Source: Smallanthus sonchifolius | Taxonomy: Eukaryota; Streptophyta; Magnoliopsida; Asterales; Asteraceae | NCBI GenBank assembly: GCA_023525975.1 | Contig: CM042035.1 | Location: 24,354,001 to 24,418,000 of the forward strand | Direction of reading: 5' to 3' | DNA: 64,000 nucleotides | Shown: positions 60,130-64,000 of the stretch, piece by piece | How positions within the stretch are numbered: position 1 is the stretch's first letter | How the letters are laid out: each line of letters opens with the position of its first letter | Program-made: the position numbers and the translations under genes | The notes under the pieces: generated by a model | The model's database searches: none | What the model was told of the DNA's origin: nothing | The model's input: only the letters and a program-made list of their open reading frames with translations

Positions 60130-60518
60130 GAAATAACTCTTCCATTCTATTACTTTATCCCCTTCCACACATGACTCATTTTTACTTGCATTCTCCTCTT
60201 GCGCGCGCGTTCCGCCTTTCGTCAACACGTGCGTCACCCGCCGGCGAGCGTTTAGTTCTTATACTTCCTTGTACAAAACATATTCCCACGCTCACCCGAG
60301 GCGTAAGAATAATTGACTAGTATATGAAGACACACGTGTTCCACTCGACGTCTAACCGTGTGTCTCCCGCGATCGGGCCTTCCCCGACACGGACCCGCGC
60401 GCCCGAGTCTTTACGTACGTTGACCGTTTTTTGACAAAAACTTGTTACGCCCACGCCCGTTTGCAAAATAATCAACGGGTGACGTTGTTTTGAGTAAAAA
60501 AAATAATTACTTAAAAAA

Positions 60519-60638
60519 GGGGTTGCAACACGAGGACTTCCCAGGGGGTCACCCATCCTAGTACTACTCTCGCCCAAGCACGCTTAACTGCGGAGTTCTG
60601 ATGGGATCCGGTGCTTTAGTGCTGGTATGATCGCAACC
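60519..60638 (-). rRNA. 5S rRNA: 5S rRNA gene, copy 119 (reference class)
   Basis: Complete, 120 bp, no class mark. Confidence 0.97.
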
Positions 60639-61025
60639 GAAATAACTCTTCCATTCTATTACTTTATCCCCTTCCACACATGACTCATTTTTACTTGCAT
60701 TCTCCTCTTGCGCGCGCGTTCCGCCTTTCGTCAACACGTGCGTCACCCGCCGGCGAGCGTTTAGTTCTTATACTTCCTTGTACAAAACATATTCCCACGC
60801 TCACCCGAGGCGTAAGAATAATTGACTAGTATATGAAGACACACGTGTTCCACTCGACGTCTAACCGTGTGTCTCCCGCGATCGGGCCTTCCCCGACACG
60901 GACCCGCGCGCCCGAGTCTTTACGTACGTTGACCGTTTTTTGACAAAAACTTGTTACGCCCACGCCCGCTCGCAAAATAATCAACGGGTGACGTTGTTTT
61001 GAGTAAAAAAAAATAAATTAAAAAA

Positions 61026-61145
61026 GGGGTTGCAACACGAGGACTTCCCAGGGGGTCACCCATCCTAGTAGTACTCTCGCCTAAGCACGCTTAACTGCGG
61101 AGTTCTGATGGGATCCGGTGCTTTAGTGCTGGTATGATCGCAACC
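61026..61145 (-). rRNA. 5S rRNA: 5S rRNA gene, copy 120 (64A/75C class)
   Basis: Complete, 120 bp, G64A and G75C, short terminator. Counterpart of copies 102 and 112. Confidence 0.97.
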
Positions 61146-61535
61146 GAAATAACTCTTTCAGTCTATTACTTTATCCCCTTCCACATATGACTCATTTTTA
61201 CTTGCATTCTCCTCTTGCGTGCGCGTTCCGCCTTACGTCAACACGTGCGTCACCCGCCGGCGAGCGTTTAGTTCTTATACTTCCTTGTACAAAACATATT
61301 CCCACGCTCACCCGGGGCGTAAGAATAATTGACTAGTATATGAAGACACACGTGTTCCACTCGACGTCTAAACGTGTGTCTCCCGCGATCGGGCCTTCCC
61401 CGACACGGACCCGCGCGCCCGAGTCTTTACGTACGTTGACCGTTTTTTAACAAAAACTCGTTACGCCCACGCCCGCTTGCAAAATAATCAACGGGTGACG
61501 TTGTTTTGAGTAAAAAAAAATAATTACTTAAAAAA

Positions 61536-61655
61536 GGGGTTGCAACACGAGGACTTCCCAGGGGGTCACCCATCTTAGTACTACTCTCGCCCAAGCACGC
61601 TTAACTGCGGAGTTCTGATGGGATCCGGTGCTTTAGTGCTGGTATGATCGCAACC
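61536..61655 (-). rRNA. 5S rRNA: 5S rRNA gene, copy 121 (81A class)
   Basis: Complete, 120 bp, G81A. The downstream spacer has both CCACATATGAC and GCGTGCGCG, marks otherwise in separate units. Confidence 0.97.
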
Positions 61656-62045
61656 GAAATAACTCTTTCATTCTATTACTTTATCCCCTTTCACACATGA
61701 CTCATTTTTACTTGCATTCTCCTCTTGCGCGCGCGTTCCGCCTTACGTCAACACGTGCGTCACCCGCCGGCGAGCGTTTAGTTCTTATACTTCCTTGTAC
61801 AAAACATATTCCCACGCTCACCCGAGGCGTAAGAATAATTGACTAGTATATGAAGACACACGTGTTCCACTCGACGTCTAAACGTGTGTCTCCCGCGATC
61901 GGGCGTTCCCCGACACGGACCCGCGCGCCCGAGTCTTTACGTACGTTGACCGTTTTTTAACAAAAACTCGTTACGCCCACGCCCGCTTGCAAAATAATCA
62001 ACGGGTGACGTTGTTTTGAGTAAAAAAAAATAATTACTTAAAAAA

Positions 62046-62166
62046 GGGGTTGCAACACGAGGACTTCCCAGGGGGGTCACCCATCTTAGTACTACTCTCG
62101 CCCAAGCACGCTTAACTGCGGAGTTCTGATGGGATCCGGTGCTTTAGTGCTGGTATGATCGCAACC
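62046..62166 (-). rRNA. 5S rRNA: 5S rRNA gene, copy 122 (81A class, 121 bp)
   Basis: G81A with the extra C in the C box. Confidence 0.96.
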
Positions 62167-62553
62167 GAAATAACTCTTTCAGTCTATTACTTTATCACCT
62201 TCCACACATGACTCATTTTTACTTGCATTCTCCTCTTGCGCGCGCGTTCCGCCTTACGTCAACACGTGCGTCACCCGCCGGCGAGCGTTTAGTTCTTATA
62301 CTTCCTTGTACAAAATATATTCCCACGCTCACCCGGGGCGTAAGAATAATTGACTAGTATATGAAGACACACGTGTTCCACTCGACGTCTAAACGTGTGT
62401 CTCCCGCGATCGGGCGTTCCCCGACACGGACCCGCGCGCCCGAGTCTTTACGTACGTTGACCGTTTTTTGACAAAAACTTGTTACGCCCACGCCCGCTTG
62501 CAAAATAATCAACGGGTGACGTTGTTTTGGGTAAAAAAAAATAAATTAAAAAA

Positions 62554-62673
62554 GGGGTTGCAACACGAGGACTTCCCAGGGGGTCACCCATCCTAGTAGT
62601 ACTCTCGCCTAAGCACGCTTAACTGCGGAGTTCTGATGGGATCCGGTGCTTTAGTGCTGGTATGATCGCAACC
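62554..62673 (-). rRNA. 5S rRNA: 5S rRNA gene, copy 123 (64A/75C class)
   Basis: Complete, 120 bp, G64A and G75C, short terminator. Right-hand spacer shares the one-base loss seen after copy 115. Confidence 0.97.
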
Positions 62674-63062
62674 GAAATAACTCTTTCAGTCTATTACTTT
62701 ATCCCCTTCCACACATGACTCATTTTTACTTGCATTCTCCTCTTGCGCGCGCGTTCCGCCTTACGTCAACACGTGCGTCACCCCCGGCGAGCGTTTAGTT
62801 CTTATACTTCCTTGTACAAAACATATTCCCACGCTCACCCGGGGCGTAAGAATAATTGACTAGTATATGAAGACACACGTGTTCCACTCGACGTCTAAAC
62901 GTGTGTCTCCCGCGATCGGGCGTTCCCCGACACGGACCCGCGCGCCCGAGTCTTTACGTACGTTGACCGTTTTTTAACAAAAACTCGTTACGCCCACGCC
63001 CGCTTGCAAAATAATCAACGGGTGACGTTGTTTTGAGTAAAAAAAACTAATTACTTAAAAAA

Positions 63063-63182
63063 GGGGTTGCAACACGAGGACTTCCCAGGGGGTCACCCAT
63101 CCTAGTACTACTCTCGCCCAAGCACGCTTTACTGCGGAGTTCTGATGGGATCCGGTGCTTTAGTGCTGGTATGATCGCAACC
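63063..63182 (-). rRNA. 5S rRNA: 5S rRNA gene, copy 124 (reference class, T53A)
   Basis: Complete, 120 bp, with private T53A inside the A box. The backup terminator region reads CTAATTAC next to the A run, a private change. Confidence 0.97.
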
Positions 63183-63571
63183 GAAATAACTCTTTCAGTC
63201 TATTACTTTATCCCCTTCCACACATGACTCATTTTTACTTGCATTCTCCTCTTGCGCGCGCGTTCCGCCTTACGTCAACACGTGCGTCACCCGCCGGCGA
63301 GCGTTTAGTTCTTATACTTCCTTGTACAAAACATATTCCCACGCTCACCCGGGGCGTAAGAATAATTGACTAGTATATGAAGACACACGTGTTCCACTCG
63401 ACGTCTAAACGTGTGTCTCCCGCGATCGGGCGTTCCCCGACACGGACCCGCGCGCCCGAGTCTTTACGTACGTTGACCGTTTTTTGACAAAAACTTGTTA
63501 CGCCCACGCCCGTTTGCAAAATAATCAACGGGTGACGTTGTTTTGAGTAAAAAAAATAATTACTTAAAAAA

Positions 63572-63691
63572 GGGGTTGCAACACGAGGACTTCCCAGGGG
63601 GTCACCCATCCTAGTACTACTCTCGCCCAAGCACGCTTAACTGCGGAGTTCTGATGGGATCCGGTGCTTTAGTGCTGGTATGATCGCAACC
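63572..63691 (-). rRNA. 5S rRNA: 5S rRNA gene, copy 125 (reference class)
   Basis: Complete, 120 bp, no class mark. Last gene in the window. Confidence 0.97.
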
Positions 63692-64000
63692 GAAATAACT
63701 CTTCCATTCTATTACTTTATCCCCTTCCACACATGACTCATTTTTACTTGCATTCTCCTCTTGCGCGCGCGTTCCGCCTTTCGTCAACACGTGCGTCACC
63801 CGCCGGCGAGCGTTTAGTTCTTATACTTCCTTGTACAAAACATATTCCCACGCTCACCCGAGGCGTAAGAATAATTGACTAGTATATGAAGACACACGTG
63901 TTCCACTCGACGTCTAACCGTGTGTCTCCCGCGATCGGGCGTTCCCCGACACGGACCCGCGCGCCCGAGTCTTTACGTACGTTGACCGTTTTTTGACAAA
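63692..64000 (-). other. 5S intergenic spacer, partial at the window edge
   Basis: The first 309 bp of the spacer upstream of copy 125, with the CTTCCATTC promoter haplotype and TAACCGTG. The array continues past the window. Confidence 0.9.

Larger units (their letters stand above)
1..64000 (-). repeat. 5S rDNA tandem array, about 126 units
   Basis: The whole window is a head-to-tail array with one orientation. Gene-to-gene spacing is mostly 510 bp, 509 or 511 bp where the spacer A run is one shorter or longer, and 506-508 bp in units with a 3-bp deletion near the terminator. Array limits lie outside the window on both sides. The regular period, the plant 5S gene in every unit and the lack of any inserted element identify a nuclear 5S rDNA locus. 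Between consecutive genes there is only spacer; its content is described in the entry for positions 38-427, and I see nothing else in the other spacers apart from the variants noted. Confidence 0.98.
50342..64000. repeat. Three related blocks of 8-10 units
   Basis: Blocks start at copies 99, 109 and 117 (50342, 55434, 59501). Each opens with three reference genes, then 64A/75C, 81A, 121-bp 81A, 64A/75C. Shared marks are GCGTGCGCG, CGCTCGCAAA and CCACATATGAC. Period 5090 bp between the first pair and 4069 bp between the second at the 64A/75C gene. Confidence 0.85.

Noticed and set aside
1..64000. CRISPR array
   Set aside because: The repeat is 510 bp with a 120-bp rRNA gene, spacers are near identical, and the sequence is a plant 5S rDNA.
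1..64000. Generic satellite DNA
   Set aside because: The unit holds a complete 5S rRNA gene with promoter and terminator, so rDNA explains it fully.
1..64000. A new biological system with protein components
   Set aside because: No coding sequence is present on either strand at any scale I could read.

Overview
This window is one uninterrupted tandem array of plant-type nuclear 5S ribosomal RNA genes (5S rDNA). Every gene lies on the minus strand. I count 125 complete gene copies plus a 37-base fragment at the left edge. The repeat unit is about 510 bp: a 120-bp gene and a spacer of about 390 bp. I see no protein gene, transposon, tRNA, 35S rDNA, inversion or unrelated sequence anywhere in the 64 kb. 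The long open frames run through the rRNA gene or spacer and are not genes. The gene sequence (5' arm with GCGATCATACCAGCAC, core GGATGGGTGACC, 3' end GTGTTGC) is that of land-plant 5S rRNA, so the source is a plant nuclear chromosome, probably a flowering plant. I cannot name the species.

Each unit reads, in the sense direction (right to left on the + strand): an AT-rich TATA-like element near -28, a C at -1, the gene with its internal RNA polymerase III promoter (A box, intermediate element, C box), a T6 terminator directly at the 3' end, and a backup run of 8-10 T about 14 bases further on. The rest of the spacer is CpG-rich and carries several short inverted repeats.

The copies are not uniform. 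They fall into four classes by substitutions inside the internal promoter, numbered on the sense strand: a reference class (45 copies), a C67A class (26), a G81A class (25, five of them with an extra C giving 121 bp) and a G64A+G75C class (29). The last class almost always carries a 3-bp deletion between its two T runs. The classes alternate in higher-order repeats of about 3-4 units. Larger blocks are duplicated on top of this: 2.04 kb at 1-4074; about 8 kb at 1565-10222 and 13279-21426; a six-unit 3.06-kb block at 24991, 32122 and 35179; and 8-10-unit blocks from 50342 to the right edge. The C67A class stops at 35.7 kb, and the 121-bp genes appear only after 49 kb, so the array has distinct homogenisation domains.

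There is no new defence, metabolic or mobile system here. What merits attention is the fine structure of the array: promoter-region gene classes, exchange junctions, CpG decay and nested duplication. All comparisons were made by eye; small differences between copies may have been missed.
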